DNA of 64,000 nucleotides, taken from Nematopogon swammerdamellus. Taxonomy: Eukaryota; Arthropoda; Insecta; Lepidoptera; Adelidae. Each line of letters opens with the position of its first letter. The stretch's first letter is position 1. Shown here piece after piece: positions 19,989 through 33,145 of this stretch. The DNA is taken from assembly GCA_946902875.1 (NCBI GenBank), contig OX336339.1:26195349-26259348 (forward strand). Direction: 5' to 3'. A program made the position numbers and the translations under genes. The notes under the pieces are model-generated. The model was not told the DNA's origin. It searched no databases and was given only the letters and a program-made list of their open reading frames with translations.

Positions 19989-22127
19989 ATGGACTGGACA
20001 ATAGTGCTTTCGGAAACCGACGTGGACAAGGCAGTTAATAATTTAATTGAAACTCTGAATTACACTCTACTAAACCATACTGTGACTAAATCAGCAAGCC
20101 GATGTCGATACTCGAAGGCTTGGATGACTCCAGGCTTATTAAAAAGTATGTACACTAGAGACCAGATGCACAGCCAGGTTAAGAAGGATCGAGATAATTT
20201 AATTCTAGAAAGGCAATATAAAGCATATCGCAATAAGTGTAATGAGGCCACTGCAACAGCTAGAAGAATGTATTTTGCCAACAAGTTCGTAGAAAATAAG
20301 AATGACCCAAAAAAAGTCTGGGAAGTAATGAAAGAGGCTGCTCACGTAAACCAATCTCGTGACAGCTCAGTCATTCTCGACCATAACTTGTCTCCCAAAG
20401 ATGCATTAAATGGGTTTAATAGCTACTTTACCACTGTTGGTGAGAACTTAGCGAAGGTCACATTAAATTATCTTAGTACCACAGAAGAACACTTAGCTAA
20501 CTCGATAAGGACGCCTCTTCACCATAAATCTTTCTTTGTGTCTCCTACGAATGAGTGTGAGATTCTACGCATAGTAACGCAACTCAAACCAAGAAGCGCT
20601 CCTGGGTGGGATGGGATTACTAGCAGATTACTACAGGCGGCCAAATTCTCGCTTCTGAAACCTCTTACTCATATAGTTAATTTAAGCTTGACTACAGGTG
20701 TGTTCCCAGCGGCTCTAAAAAGATCGATAGTTTGCCCCCTCCACAAGAAAGGGGATTTGTCTGATCCGTCTAACTATAGGCCAATCTCACTTTTACCTAC
20801 TATTTCCAAAATAATAGAAAAAATTATGAAGCAAAGATTAACCTCATATTTGGAAAACAATGAAATTATCTCAGTAAACCAATATGGATTCAGGACAAAG
20901 AGATCTACTGAGGATGCGGTATCCACGTTGACGGATCTGGTTTCCAGACAACTCGACAGTGGTAAAAGAGTCCTAGCGGTTTTCTTGGACCTTGCAAAGG
21001 CATTTGATACAGTGTCCTATGCCCTTTTGTTTAAAAAGTTGGAACGAATAGGTATAAGGGGTTTGCCTTTGGAATGGTTCAAATGCTACCTCTCAAATAG
21101 ATATCAAACAGTTCGAGTTGGAACGGATACCAGTGATCCCCAACCACTTAATTATGGGGTACCGCAGGGGAGTATTTTGGGTCCAATTCTCTTTCTCGTG
21201 TATATCAATGATCTCTGTAACATGTCCCTAAAAGGTGGACGTATAATTACTTTCGCAGACGACACAGCCTTGATCTTTATAGGCTCAAATTGGGATGAGG
21301 TGTACCGACTGGCACAGGAGGGTTTGACACATGTTAAGTATTGGCTTAATCACAACTTACTCACGTTAAACACGTCTAAAACAAAATATATTTGCTATAG
21401 AATTACAAACAGAGCAGCTGAAGAACTCGATAGATACTCACTCATAATACATTCCTGCCAAAACCACACCTCGAACACACGGTGTAATTGCGAGGCCTTG
21501 GAGAGGGTGAAAACGATAAAATACCTAGGTATAATTGTAGATGAACGTTTAAATTGGGAAAGTCATATTTCTGCTCTTTCAGGGAGAATAAGACGACTTA
21601 TATACTTTTTCAAATGCATTCGGAATGTGGTTGACGTGATAACACTGAGGACTGTCTACTATGCACTGTGTCAATCTCTTTTGACTTACTGTATATCAGC
21701 CTGGGGAGGCGCCGCTAAAACACACCTAATAGAGCTGGAGAGAGCGCAGCGCGCAATCCTCAGGGTAATCTTTAGGAAACCATTCCGGTACAGTACTCAA
21801 GAGCTCTTTAAAGGCGCTGCAATCCTAGCAGTGCGAAAACTATTCATCTTAAGACTTGTCTGTTTATTTGACTTGTCTTATGAACAGCCAGTTTCTGATG
21901 AAAATAGACGCGCTAGTAGATACAGAAACAATGCGAAGGTACCCAAAACTAAAACTAAATTTGCACAACGCTTTCAGCACTTTTTAGCACCATATTTGTT
22001 TAACAAAATTAAGTATAAATGCCAAATAGCTAATGAAAAAAGAACAGTTGTAAGGAGAGTATTGAAAAAATGGCTACATACTCTAAATTATGACCAAACA
22101 GAAGATCTATTAACAATATTAATGTAA
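19989..22127 (+). CDS. ORF2 part 2: reverse transcriptase
   Basis: A 712-codon frame encodes the reverse transcriptase that copies the element RNA at the nicked target. Motifs in order: LKPRSAPGWDGI (about 197-208), NYRPISLLPTISKIIEKIM, QYGFRTKRSTEDAV, VFLDLAKAFDTVSY (motif A with catalytic Asp), GVPQGSILGPILFLVYINDL (motif B), ITFADDTALIF (motif C, catalytic FADD), and IKYLGIIVDERLNWESHI. The thumb/connection has YCISAWGGAA and RAQRAILRVIF. No RNase H domain is seen, as usual for CR1-like proteins. The given ATG at 19989 is internal: the same phase is open upstream to about 19943, joining the endonuclease apart from the frameshift. All catalytic residues are present. Confidence 0.9.
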   Translation: MDWTIVLSETDVDKAVNNLIETLNYTLLNHTVTKSASRCRYSKAWMTPGLLKSMYTRDQMHSQVKKDRDNLILERQYKAYRNKCNEATATARRMYFANKFVENKNDPKKVWEVMKEAAHVNQSRDSSVILDHNLSPKDALNGFNSYFTTVGENLAKVTLNYLSTTEEHLANSIRTPLHHKSFFVSPTNECEILRIVTQLKPRSAPGWDGITSRLLQAAKFSLLKPLTHIVNLSLTTGVFPAALKRSIVCPLHKKGDLSDPSNYRPISLLPTISKIIEKIMKQRLTSYLENNEIISVNQYGFRTKRSTEDAVSTLTDLVSRQLDSGKRVLAVFLDLAKAFDTVSYALLFKKLERIGIRGLPLEWFKCYLSNRYQTVRVGTDTSDPQPLNYGVPQGSILGPILFLVYINDLCNMSLKGGRIITFADDTALIFIGSNWDEVYRLAQEGLTHVKYWLNHNLLTLNTSKTKYICYRITNRAAEELDRYSLIIHSCQNHTSNTRCNCEALERVKTIKYLGIIVDERLNWESHISALSGRIRRLIYFFKCIRNVVDVITLRTVYYALCQSLLTYCISAWGGAAKTHLIELERAQRAILRVIFRKPFRYSTQELFKGAAILAVRKLFILRLVCLFDLSYEQPVSDENRRASRYRNNAKVPKTKTKFAQRFQHFLAPYLFNKIKYKCQIANEKRTVVRRVLKKWLHTLNYDQTEDLLTILM

Positions 22128-22437
22128 AAAAGTAAACTTATTTATTATGCTTGTCGCAGTAAACGTTGAAAGGGATACCGGCGGCGGCGGCGGCGGCAGC
22201 TGCTCGTTGTGGGCGTTTGTCTGTACGGTCCATCCATCGATCTATGGAATGCACTAACACTGACGCATTGTCTCACAGACAGTACACATGAATCACGACT
22301 GACTGGCTGAAACTGTAAGGAATAAAACACAGGGTAGGTACACACGAATACACTCACACAGTACCATACACACTCGCAACGCACAAACACTCTGCGCACG
22401 CACGCACAAACACACCCTCACACACACACACACACAC

Positions 22438-22486
<49 letters not shown>

Positions 22487-22765
22487 ACCACCTTTCACAT
22501 ACTTACTACATTGGTTACCTCACATTCAAATGACACACTTATACACTGACTAGGTATCTGGCTAACTAGATAATCATGTCATGTAATATTATTGTAAGAG
22601 TTTAGAAGGGGCTAGGTATCAAGTAAGTTGTAAGTTGTCAAACCTATACGTTACTTAGGTTACTTCCCACAGGACAAACTTCGTTTAGTGTGGGAAGTGA
22701 CATATAAATAGTTGTAAACCATTTTTTATATAATAAATAAATTGAAAATTGAAATTGAATAGTTA
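22128..22765 (+). other. Retrotransposon 3' UTR with terminal TTGAAA-type repeat
   Basis: Follows the ORF2 stop. It includes a CA-rich region, the block AGTGTGGGAAGTGACATATA and the terminal AATAAATTGAAAATTGAAAT. Short 3' repeats of this kind serve CR1-group elements in place of poly(A) (family knowledge). Confidence 0.6.
22400..22483 (+). repeat. (CA)n microsatellite
   Basis: Long runs of CA interrupted by CCCT triplets near 22412 and 22436, ending at TACACGACC. It lies inside the retrotransposon 3' UTR and may vary in length. Confidence 0.9.
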
Positions 22766-22779
22766 TAATCCCGATTAAT

Positions 22780-22895
22780 GCAATTTAGTTTTAGTATTAT
22801 ACATATGTAGAGTCTACAAGCAACACATAAAATAAAGTAACTTACTCATGACCATCCACCCCCTCTTACAGATTTATTATTAGTATATTGATTGA
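22780..22895 (+). repeat. Family-A tail fragment
   Basis: Contains GTAGAGTCTACAAGC, TAACTTACTCATGACCATCC and TTACAGATTTATTATTAGTA: the last third of the RTE-like repeat. Confidence 0.6.
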
Positions 22896-23789
22896 TTGAT
22901 ATGAAACTGAAACAGAGACTCCGCGCGGACCCGCGCAATGTCAGTCAGTCAGTCAGTACAAAAAGTCGGCGCTTCAGCCTGTTGGCGGATGCCTACCCGC
23001 CTCCATGCACCTCAATCAAACCCTATTTCATATTCCGATTGCCTCGTCAACCTTGGAACTATTTGCATATGATAAACCAAGCGCGCGTTGCAAATGCTCA
23101 TGCCATGCCGCCGCCCGCCGCCGCGCCGTGCCGAGCCTGACAATTCACTTCCACATACACGCACAATCGGCGTGAGCAGAGTAATCGGTGCTGTGCAACA
23201 AGAACTTTGTTAAATCACGTCATCACAGCACTGCAGTGCCGGACTTGTGCTGTTCTTAAGTATAGGCCATTTGACTTTCGCCGCCCCCGCGCAAAACATG
23301 AATAGCATAGAATAGGAGTATTACCACGTATTACTAATTCGCAATGGGGACTTAAAACCTTTACCCAAATGATATTTAGCATGATCGAAAACTCTATCCA
23401 CAAGTGACTGGCTAGAGTATTGCGTCCATACATCGCGCAAGAGCTTGACAGCTTACGCTATACCAAAGCGCAAGACGTGTTACTTGTAACATTCTATAGC
23501 GCCTTTGGAAATCTGTCGCCCCCTGAAGTCTGCCGCCCCTAGGCCGCGGCCTATACGGCCTAATGAGAAATCCAGGACTGCAGCACTGACCACCACGATT
23601 AGCTTTGTCAGTAGAAGTAGACATTTTGTTTTTGAACGAAAACCTTCTTCGTTCTGTTACCAGACTCGCTCAAACGAGTGACATAATACCTACTTACATA
23701 CAGCGCAGCGCACGGACTGACTGCTACACGTACCTAGGAACTGGTTTTGTTTGAACATTGAACCGCACGCAGCTCAGATAGATAAAAAA
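22896..23789. other. No gene recognised
   Basis: Contains an arm fragment of the 2.2-3.2 kb TIR family near 23160-23235 (GTGAGCAGAGTAATCGGTG). Several 60-80-codon frames have no domain. Confidence 0.4.
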
Positions 23790-25900
23790 GTTTTAAAAAA
23801 CATAAAACCGACTTCCTAAAAAAAGTAAAACTAAAAAACTATTTAAAATAAAAATATAAAAACCGCCTTCAAAAATATATGAAATAAAAACCTAAAAAAA
23901 AAAACGAACCCTAGAGTTGAAGGCGGTGCTAAAAAGGCTACACAAATCACAAAGGATATTATCATCCGCTCATGTTTTCTTTCATGCATCATTTTGCTTG
24001 CTTTAGCACCGCCTTCAACTCTAGGGTTCGTTTTTTTTTTTAGGTTTTTATTTCATATATTTTTGAAGGCGGTTTTTATATTTTTATTTTAAATAGTTTT
24101 TTAGTTTTACTTTTTTTAGGAAGTCGGTTTTATGTTTTTTAAAACTTTTTTTTTTATTTCACAGTTTTTTTTTAGTTATTTTTTGCTATTGATGTACTCG
24201 CTTTCCAATCCGATCTTGACCCAATTAAAATAGGACCACGTCAGCTTCGATAGCTCAGTGGTGCAGACAGTCAACTGTCGCTATTGAATTTTAAGCAACG
24301 CTGGGTGCGGTCAGTGCTTAGATGGGTGACCGCTGACCGTTGGAGGCTGACCAAGGTTCGGATTCCTCGTAAAACTGTAAGTCCCTTCCCTCGTAATTTT
24401 ACTTGGTGGTAGGGTTTAACCTTCCCGGGTTGGTACCACCGCACTGAAATAAACGTCGGTCGAAACGGCTATGTAAATAGTTTGTGTTTTCCGACCAGTT
24501 CAGTGTAGTCAGCACGATCAAAGGGGGAAGCACTGACATGGCACTGGTGTTATGGGCTGACATCACGGACGTTGTAGGTGATGTTGCAGAACTTAGTAGA
24601 ATGGACAGACATAAACGTGTTACGGAAGCCTACTTTTATTATAAAATAACCGTCGGAGGACCTTGGTTGAAAATTGTAAAATTTAGTAGAACGGATAGAC
24701 ATGCATATGTTACGGAACCCTACATTCATTTTGCAGAACTTAGTAGAATGGACAGACATAAACGTGTTACGGAACCCTACTTAACAGTTGCACTCCGGGA
24801 GTGCCGGCAGATCCCGTGCCACTCTAACTTAACCCTTAACGCAATGACTTAAGGTTTCATTTTAAAAATGACGCTGACGCGATGTCGCGAGTTATACATT
24901 TTTACCCACCTAAAAAAGTGCCAAGAGCCGCTAAAGAAGTTTTCACTTCAAAAACCTCAGGGTTATCCCCTTTCAAATAAAAAAAAAAAGAATTTTCAAA
25001 ATCGGCCCACAATTGACGGAGTAATCGCGTAACAAACATCCAAAAAAAGAAAACATACCGTCGAATTGAGAATCTTTTAGGTCTAAAGTAAATTTCTCGT
25101 GAAGACAAATGCAACGAGCCCAAACACGATGGGTTTATCATGTGTAGTTTAGGAGTTCCTATGGCCACCTTCTGTCTCCATCATCAAACCAGCTCGATGG
25201 TACTCGGTACAGTAGGTACTGGCCAGGTACCATAATAAATTAAGCGCCGGTCGGAAAAGATAAAAAAATTTCAAATTTAGAATATTCATGAAACAAGGGT
25301 CCGAATATGTATCACTAGTATATCGATTCATGTATTTCAACAGGACAGAGAAAATTTCAAAATATTAGGTATTTAATACTTTTTAGTTTTTTTTTTTTTT
25401 GTTTTTTGGAAATCGGTTTAATATTTTTTAAAACAGTTTTTATTTCATTCTTTTTAGTAATATTACATAAAAAAGAATAATCGAAATCGAATTTTCGAAA
25501 TCGATTGAAGTGGTACAGAATTATTCGCCATATGTGTCAGACTGCAAATTGCTGAATAAGTCCACATCACAAATGTTTTGCTGAAGGTAACCACACACCA
25601 TACTAATTTATCAAACTGAAAATTGCCGAAAACGACCACATCACAAGTTTTGCTGAAGGTAACCACACACCATAGTATTATGCTGATTTTTCGAAAACCA
25701 CTGAACCAATTTCGATAAAATTGAAATGGGACCACCTCGGAAGTATGACCTAACTAACAAAAAAAGAATTTTCTAAATCGGCCCTCAATTGACGGAGAAA
25801 TCGTGTTACAAACATACAAAAAAATAAAAATAAAAAAAAAAATAAAAAAAAAAACATACAGATGAATTGAGAACCTCCTCCTTTTTTGGAAGTCGGTTAA
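23790..25900 (+). mobile_element. 2.15-kb non-autonomous element, copy B
   Basis: Near-identical to 5829-7981 over its whole length and in the same orientation. Differences seen: loss of about 37 bp with the CTCGGCCTTCGGCCTCG block near 24197, length changes in A/T runs, and scattered single-base changes. Hairpin at 23790-24155; composite SINE at about 24235-24590 (A box 24251-24261). The flanks differ from those of copy A, so the repeat ends define the element. Confidence 0.75.
24235..24590 (+). repeat. Composite tRNA/5S-headed SINE, copy 2
   Basis: Essentially identical to copy 1: same A box, 5S-like block, B box and truncated tail. It was carried along inside the 2.15-kb element and does not represent an independent insertion. 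Confidence 0.75.
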
Positions 25901-25964
25901 AAATATAAGCATGCATACAAACTTGGAGGAAACATACAAACACACATCTCGTTCCGCGCTCCAC

Positions 25965-26250
25965 CATCCGAGTTGCGGTCGGTCGACTGTAAGTTATTTA
26001 TTATTAAGCAACCCTAGGCGCGGTCAGTATTCGGATGGGAGACCGCTCGACCGTTGGAGGCTGACCGTGGCTCGCATTCCGGTAGGGCCCTTCCCTTCTT
26101 ACCTTACTAGGTGGTGGGGTTTATCCCGGCCTGGTTGGTACCACCGCACTGACGGTCGAAACGGCTATGTAAATAGTTCGTGTTTTCCGTCCAGTTCAGT
26201 GTAGCCGACATGAAATGAAGGGAAGCACTGACATGACACCTAGTTCACCG
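25965..26250 (+). repeat. Diverged composite SINE, copy 3
   Basis: Retains a 5S-like block (TTAAGCAACCCTAGGCGCGG, then ATTCGGATGGGAGACCGC) and the shared body (GGTTGGTACCACCGCACTGA, GGCTATGTAAATAGTTCGTG). The region before the 5S block (GGTCGGTCGACTGTAAG) is diverged. The 5S IE/C-type words are well preserved. Confidence 0.65.
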
Positions 26251-26410
26251 GGTGTAAAGTATGAGTATGAGGACAAGACAACTATCAAGCAGCAAGTAAG
26301 GCACGAAGACCAACCTGCTACATGACTCGTTGGAAGGATCGCGCCAAGGTGAGAGGTGGCTATTCTGTCGCCCTTATGCACGGTATCTTGTCCTTATCCC
26401 TTGTAGTCAT
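26251..26410. repeat. Arm fragment of the 2.2-3.2 kb TIR family
   Basis: Contains TATCAAGCAGCAAGTAAGGC, AAGGTGAGAGGTGGCTA and ATCTTGTCCTTATCCCTT in the same order as the left arm at about 2355-2480. Confidence 0.65.
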
Positions 26411-26463
26411 TCTCCGCAATGAGACCTCGAGGCGGTCCTTTGTACGTTGACGCCCAGGTGGTG

Positions 26464-26720
26464 TTACTCCAGCCACCCGAGCTCTTTCACGAAGTGGAGC
26501 CCTCTTCTCAATCGTTCCCACACTCCGTGGGCAGTTCCCACAATCCCAAGAAACTGAAGTCGTTCTTCCGCCACCACCGGGCACTCGAGGAGCACGTGGG
26601 CGGCTGTTTTGTCCTCCGCCGTGCAACCTCTGTATAGAGGGCTGTCGGTGACACCTATAATGAACCTGTCTGTTGAGTTGACGGCGTCCTGTGTGAAGTC
26701 CCACCGCTATTCGGAGTGGA
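26464..26720 (-). pseudogene. Non-LTR retrotransposon C-terminal fragment
   Basis: The minus-strand frame ends at TAA (26466-26464). Its last 80 or so codons read RFIIGVTDSPLYRGC, then EDKTAAHVLLECPVV and KELGWLE. The Cys-x(n)-His-x4-Cys spacing and the AAHVLLECP word are typical of the C-terminal, RNase H-proximal end of R1/Jockey-type polyproteins (family knowledge). Upstream, toward 26980, the frame is broken by stops and shifts, so this is a dead tail. Confidence 0.65.
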
Positions 26721-28557
<1,837 letters not shown>

Positions 28558-29000
28558 TCCATACTATACTTATTTAATACTCCTCAGCCCTAAGAATATT
28601 TATCGTGACCGTATATCGCCTATAGTGAGCTTCAAGAACTACTCTTTCCATTGGTGCAAACCGCATCAAAATCTGTTCGGTGGTTCCGGAGTAACTTCAA
28701 ACATACATACATACAGACATACGTTCCCTTTTATTAACCCCCCCTACGTTATATTATATATAACTTGAACGTGTTTGTGTGTGTAATACATACACTGTAT
28801 GTATGTATGGGTGTGCCTAGGAGCTACAATGCCACAGGCATCGCAGCTCCTAAACGGATGGGCCGATTTGGATGCGGTTTTTTTACTTTCGAGCGACTGT
28901 AAGGAGAAAGGAAGTATTGTGACCGTCCAAAATTTCGAAGTTCAGATTTCGACTGATTTGGGCTATATATCATTCAACGATCCCAAAAAAGTGGTTTTGA
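28558..29000. repeat. RTE-like and family-B fragments
   Basis: About 28620-28740 matches a tail repeat (CATTGGTGCAAACCGCATCA). About 28738-28985 has the family-B head (TAACCCCCCCTACG; GCAGCTCCTAAACGGATGGG). Confidence 0.55.
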
Positions 29001-29006
29001 GAAACA

Positions 29007-29008
<2 letters not shown>

Positions 29009-29053
<45 letters not shown>

Positions 29054-29080
29054 GTGAGTAAGGGTGTGTGTGTGTGTCTC
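29009..29080 (+). repeat. (GT)n microsatellite
   Basis: A run of TG dinucleotides from 29009 to about 29050, then a shorter one to 29078. It lies inside a family-B-type repeat. Confidence 0.9.
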
Positions 29081-29635
29081 CGTCCAGCGACCTTGCGCCT
29101 AAACCGCTCAACTGATTTCGTTTAAAATTCGTATTTAGTACTTTGAAACGATAATCTAGGGGTACCTTTTTTTAGTTTTTTTTTTATTCAAAAAAATAAG
29201 GGTAGCTGTCATACAAATTATTTCGATGAGGTCGATTTTCTCAATGGCTAACGATTGTTATTATATTTTCCACATAGAAACGCTTTTACTAGTCTAAAAA
29301 GATACCATTATCTGTTTTCCAGGAAATCTCAAAAAAAAGTGGCTACCATGCAATCAATGGTTTCTTTCTATTAAATGTTGCATACAAAATGTTTGCCGAA
29401 CTAATTCAACGGAACTGTCCTGTCAGTACATTTTGAATTTCGAACATAAAAACGTTGAGTTCGCCAAACAAGCGAGAAAGTCACCATTTATTTTATTAGA
29501 AAGCTGGTTTAATCGTGGCTAATTTTAATTTAATGGTGGTTTAAGCTTTGTTTGTAATCAACTAATCAAGTAATTAAGTAATAAATTTTTGTATTAAACA
29601 GTGGACCGATTTCCACGCGGTTTTTTTTTTTAACT
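29081..29635. other. AT-rich sequence, no gene seen
   Basis: No coding frame or clear repeat boundary. Probably the interior of a decayed family-B repeat that continues into the fold-back core to the right. Confidence 0.35.
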
Positions 29636-29842
29636 TGAAATAAAAATTTTATATCAAATTTTAAAAATTCCCTGATCTTTAAACAGTCAAAAATAATTTC
29701 CGTTTAGTTACTTTTAAATGAGTCGGGGACCGCTATATAAACTCAGAGCCGCGCGGGTATTTACTTAGCGGTCCCTCGACTCCTTTATGTAAGTAAACGG
29801 AAATTATTTTTGACTTTTTAAGGGTCGGGGTTTTCAACCGGC
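29636..29842. repeat. Fold-back core (family B), copy 2
   Basis: Inverted arms: TAATTTCCGTTTAGTTAC and GAGTCGGGGACCGCTA on the left, AGCGGTCCCTCGACTCCTTT and AAACGGAAATTATTTTTGAC on the right, with about 30 bp of AT-rich loop. Confidence 0.75.
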
Positions 29843-30250
29843 TACCTATTACGATTCAAAAGATTGTTTTTTAGCTTCGCGCAATCAGGTAATAACGTAG
29901 GTACATAGTTCAGTTTCCCGTTAGGCTCTGAGTGACGTCACACAGCTGTATGTCGGTCGGTCTGTCTGTACGTGCCTACTGAATCACTAGAGCTGATCGC
30001 GTGAGAGCGGCATCAGCTGAATCGTAACTCTGGTTCCCCGCACACCTCGCCCGCCCCGTCTGAACATTATACTACCCCACGCCTACGCTACGCTACGCCA
30101 GCCAGTCTACCTACACGGGGTGTGTTCGGGCGGGCGGGCGGTCCTACGGTGTCGCTCTCAAAGTCTCAACAATGAATCGAGAAGCACAAAGCAATGTCAG
30201 CCAGCGCACGTTATAAGGTCACTTACATACGTCAGAGGTCTAATGTTTTT
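29843..30250. other. GC-rich intergenic block, no gene seen
   Basis: A CpG-rich stretch (about 29925-30200) with GGCGGGCGGGCGG-type runs. No coding frame can be supported. Confidence 0.35.
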
Positions 30251-30515
30251 AGGGTTCCGTATCCGTCGTACGGGACCCTATTACTAAGCCTACGCCGTAT
30301 GTCTGTCTGTCCGAGGGCTGTATCTCTTGAACCGTAATAGGTAGCCCGTTGATATTTTCACAGAATGTGTTATTATGGCGGATATAACAAAAAATAATAA
30401 AAAAAGTAAAAAATTAAGGAGGGTTCCCATACAAGAAACGTTTTTTTTTAATGTTTTTTTTTTGTGGTGCGGAAACCTCGGTGCGCGAGTCCGACTCGCA
30501 CTTGGCCGGTTTTTC
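30251..30515 (+). repeat. Family-C dispersed repeat, copy 1
   Basis: Begins AGGGTTCCGTATCCGTCG, continues with TATCTCTTGAACCGTAATAG and TTTTCACAGAATGTGTTATT, and ends GAGTCCGACTCGCACTTGGC. Related copies: 32358-32756 (minus), 36560-36933, 42310-42835, 46895-47200, 58038-58770, 63431-63745 and 63746-63890. Confidence 0.7.
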
Positions 30516-30799
30516 CGCGATGTGTGCGGCTGGCGGCGCAGCTGCGCTGAGTGTGACCACGTGTGCGGCACACACCGGGACAGGTGAAATCTAAAAGCTT
30601 GTAACATTCACATTTTCATGACATTTTCAGTTTCCTCCGCATTTGTAGAGCCGCGTGATCCTTCACTTGCGCCGTGTCTAAGACCCTCCGTGTCACATCA
30701 ACTTGGCGGCGCAAGAGCGAACAATGGCGTGGGTGTATTAATAGGACTACCTACTCTGTGCTTATACCAACGAGAACTCTACATTATTATGCTAGCTTT

Positions 30800-31240
30800 T
30801 TAACCGACTTCAAAAAAGGAGGAGGTTCTATGTTCGGCTGTATGTATTTTTTTTTATGTATGTTCAGCATTATCTTCCCCAATTGTGAACCGATTTCGAT
30901 GATTCTTTTTGTGTTCGCTTCAGTCTAGCTCCAAGGTGGTCCCACTTTTTTTTTGGTCAAGATCGGATTGGAAAGCGAGGCGGAATCGCTCGGCCTTCGG
31001 CCTCGCGATTCCGCCGAGTACATTAATAGCAAATAAAAATTACTAAAAAAACTGTGAAATAAAAAACTATTTAAAAAAATATAAAAACCGCCTTCAAAAA
31101 TGTATAAAATAAAAAAATAAAAATCGAACCCTAGAGTTGAAGGCGGTGGTGCTAAAGCAAGCAAAAATAACCGACTGCCTTCAACTCTAGGGTTCGATTT
31201 TTATTTTTTTATTTCATACATTTTTGAAGGCGGTTTTTTG
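30800..31240 (-). mobile_element. Deleted relative of the 2.15-kb element, minus
   Basis: Begins TTAACCGACTTCAAAAAAGG, then carries the CGAGGCGGAATCGCTCGGCC block and a hairpin at about 31075-31240 (AACCGCCTTCAAAAATGTAT / ATACATTTTTGAAGGCGG). Block order is reversed relative to the copy at 11826-12240. Confidence 0.65.
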
Positions 31241-31254
31241 TCACGACGACTCAG

Positions 31255-31545
31255 CTTGTACTGCTGTACATCTGTAAACTGTAGGTCCCTTCCCTTCTTA
31301 CCTTACTAGGTGGTAGGGTTTATCCCGGCCGGGTTGGTACCACCGCACTGAACGAAACGTCGGTCGAAACGGCTATGTAAATAGTTCGTGTTTTCCGTCC
31401 AGTTTAGTGTAGCCGACATGAAATGAAGGGAAGCACTGACATGGCACCTAGTTCACCCTGTGTTATGGGCTGACATCACGGATGTTGTAGGTGATGTAGC
31501 CAACCGTGTCAGGTTCCATAAAAAAAAAAAAAAAAAAAAAAAAAG
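31255..31545 (+). repeat. SINE body and tail with A-run
   Basis: Contains GGTTGGTACCACCGCACTGA, GGCTATGTAAATAGTTCGTG and GTAGCCAACCGTGTCAGG, and ends with a run of about 25 A at 31520-31544. The promoter head is missing or truncated. Confidence 0.7.
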
Positions 31546-32357
31546 CTTTCAGCGTTAGGAGTTAGGGCGTTATGTTACCGTAAACTCTTTTATTAACCCC
31601 CGACGTAAAAGTTCAGTTCAATTTATTGGTTCAATTGAGTCTGTCTGTCAGAATCTGTTCAGCTGCTCCGGAGTTTACCTTAAACATACATACATACATA
31701 CAGACAGACGTTCCATTTTATAACAAGTAGAGATGTTTTTTTTTATTTTAAGCTCGACATATGGCGCCGAGGCACCCATGAGGTGTCTAACGGCGCTCAT
31801 GGACATTCGGTCGTATGCGGGGGTTGCGAATGCCATGCCGGCCTGACAGGTGCCCATTCACGTCCCTCTTGAAGGATCCGAGACTGTACTTGGTGGGAAA
31901 TATATGGGCAGGGAGAGCGTTCCAGAGTTAGTTTAGATGTGCATAATTTGTATATACATATCTCTCAGATTGGTCATTGTACCGTGAAGGAGGGGGGAGA
32001 GGAGGAGGAGGGGAGAGGGAGATTATAAGAGAAGCGATATTTGCATTTAAATCGGCTTTGCTATAAAACCAAGTCTACCGCGAGCGAAGCCGCGGGCAAA
32101 AGCTATTCCGTTAGAAACAGATAGACAGACACTTTGCCTTTCATAATAAGGTACTGTTATGCTTAAGTTATTTATGAGCGCTCGCCCTCCCCGCCCCGCC
32201 TTCAGCAATACTTGATTTATTCAATGGCTTCTTCAGCACTTCAGTCTTCAGTCGGCAGACTAGCCGTGCGCGAGCGCGACGACACAGCGCCAAATATCTA
32301 TTCTGTGACAGCGCTGCCAAATCTGTGTGGTGGTCTGGAATATGTGTCTGAAAAAAA
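31546..32357. other. Mixed repeat fragments, no gene seen
   Basis: About 31630-31735 is an RTE-like tail. About 31985-32105 is AG-rich and ends with GCGAGCGAAGCCGCGGGCAA, a minus-strand family-A end. No coding frame is supported. Confidence 0.4.
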
Positions 32358-32756
32358 AAACCGGGCAAGTGCGAGTCGAACTCGCGCACCGAAGGTTCCG
32401 TATCGCCATGTCATGGTCAGCGCCACTCACGCCATCTATGTATTAGTTAAAATGCTTCATACTCTTTTCGGTAGATGACGCGCATACACTTTTTAGTTTC
32501 TTCTAGGGACCCCCGTGATTTTTTTACTTTTTCTTATTTTTAGGGTTCCGTATCCGGTACGGGACCCTATTACTAATTATTATTTGTTGTTGTATCGGCC
32601 ATAATAAATTACACATATTCTGTGAAAATTTCAACGGGCTCCTATTACGGTTCAAGAGATACAGCCCTCGGAAAGACGGACAGACGGACAGACAGAAAGA
32701 CAGACAGACGGCGTAGGCTTAGTGATAGCGTCCCGTACGACGCATACGGAACCCTA
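32358..32756 (-). repeat. Family-C repeat, minus copy
   Basis: On the plus strand it starts CCGGGCAAGTGCGAGTCGAA and ends ACGCATACGGAACCCTAAA, the reverse of copy 1. A short plus-oriented start (AGGGTTCCGTATCCGGTACG at about 32542) sits inside, suggesting a nested or rearranged insertion. Confidence 0.65.
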
Positions 32757-32899
32757 AATATATTGTAGTAGTTAGTAGTTAAGATTGAAGACAGTCGCGT
32801 CGAGTGTGTGGGTGTGCGACGAGTGACGAGGCGTCTCTCTACAAAATGCGTCACTAATGCCTTTTACGGCACGTCGTCGCTAACGTATATAGCATTTGG

Positions 32900-33145
32900 C
32901 TCATCATCATCAGCCCCTCCTGCACTGCTGGACGTGGGCCTCTGCAACCGCACGCCATCGCACCCGCTCTTCCGCTCTTCTCAAGCATCCCGGCTAACTA
33001 TTTTAGGTCGGCTGTCCGTCCACCTAGCCGGGGCGCGTCGCACGCTACGTTTGTTTGTACGTGGCCTCTATTCGAGCACCGGTCTACCCCGGCGGTTGTC
33101 GGGTCTGCGACAGATGTGCCTCGCCCACTGCCACTTCAGCTAGCT
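32900..33145 (-). pseudogene. RTE-type retrotransposon C-terminal fragment
   Basis: On the minus strand the block reads LKWQWARHICRR, then RPRTNKRSVRRAPARWTD, the ending common to RTE-type reverse transcriptases (LKWQWAGH, GKRSVGRPPTRWTDD in intact relatives, family knowledge). The 3' part is the dispersed CACTGCTGGACGTGGGCCTC repeat. Frames are broken. Confidence 0.65.

Larger units (their letters stand above)
17046..22765 (+). mobile_element. Nearly full-length CR1/Jockey-group retrotransposon
   Basis: About 5.7 kb with ORF1 (17317-18405), a middle open frame (18387-19166), ORF2 endonuclease (19163-19963) and ORF2 reverse transcriptase (19989-22127), a 3' UTR with a CA microsatellite, and a terminal TTGAAA-type repeat (TAAATTGAAAATTGAAATTG near 22738-22757). 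The 5' end is placed by loss of flanking composition and is uncertain by perhaps 50-100 bp. No target duplication could be fixed. One frameshift in an A-run separates the two ORF2 parts. Confidence 0.8.
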
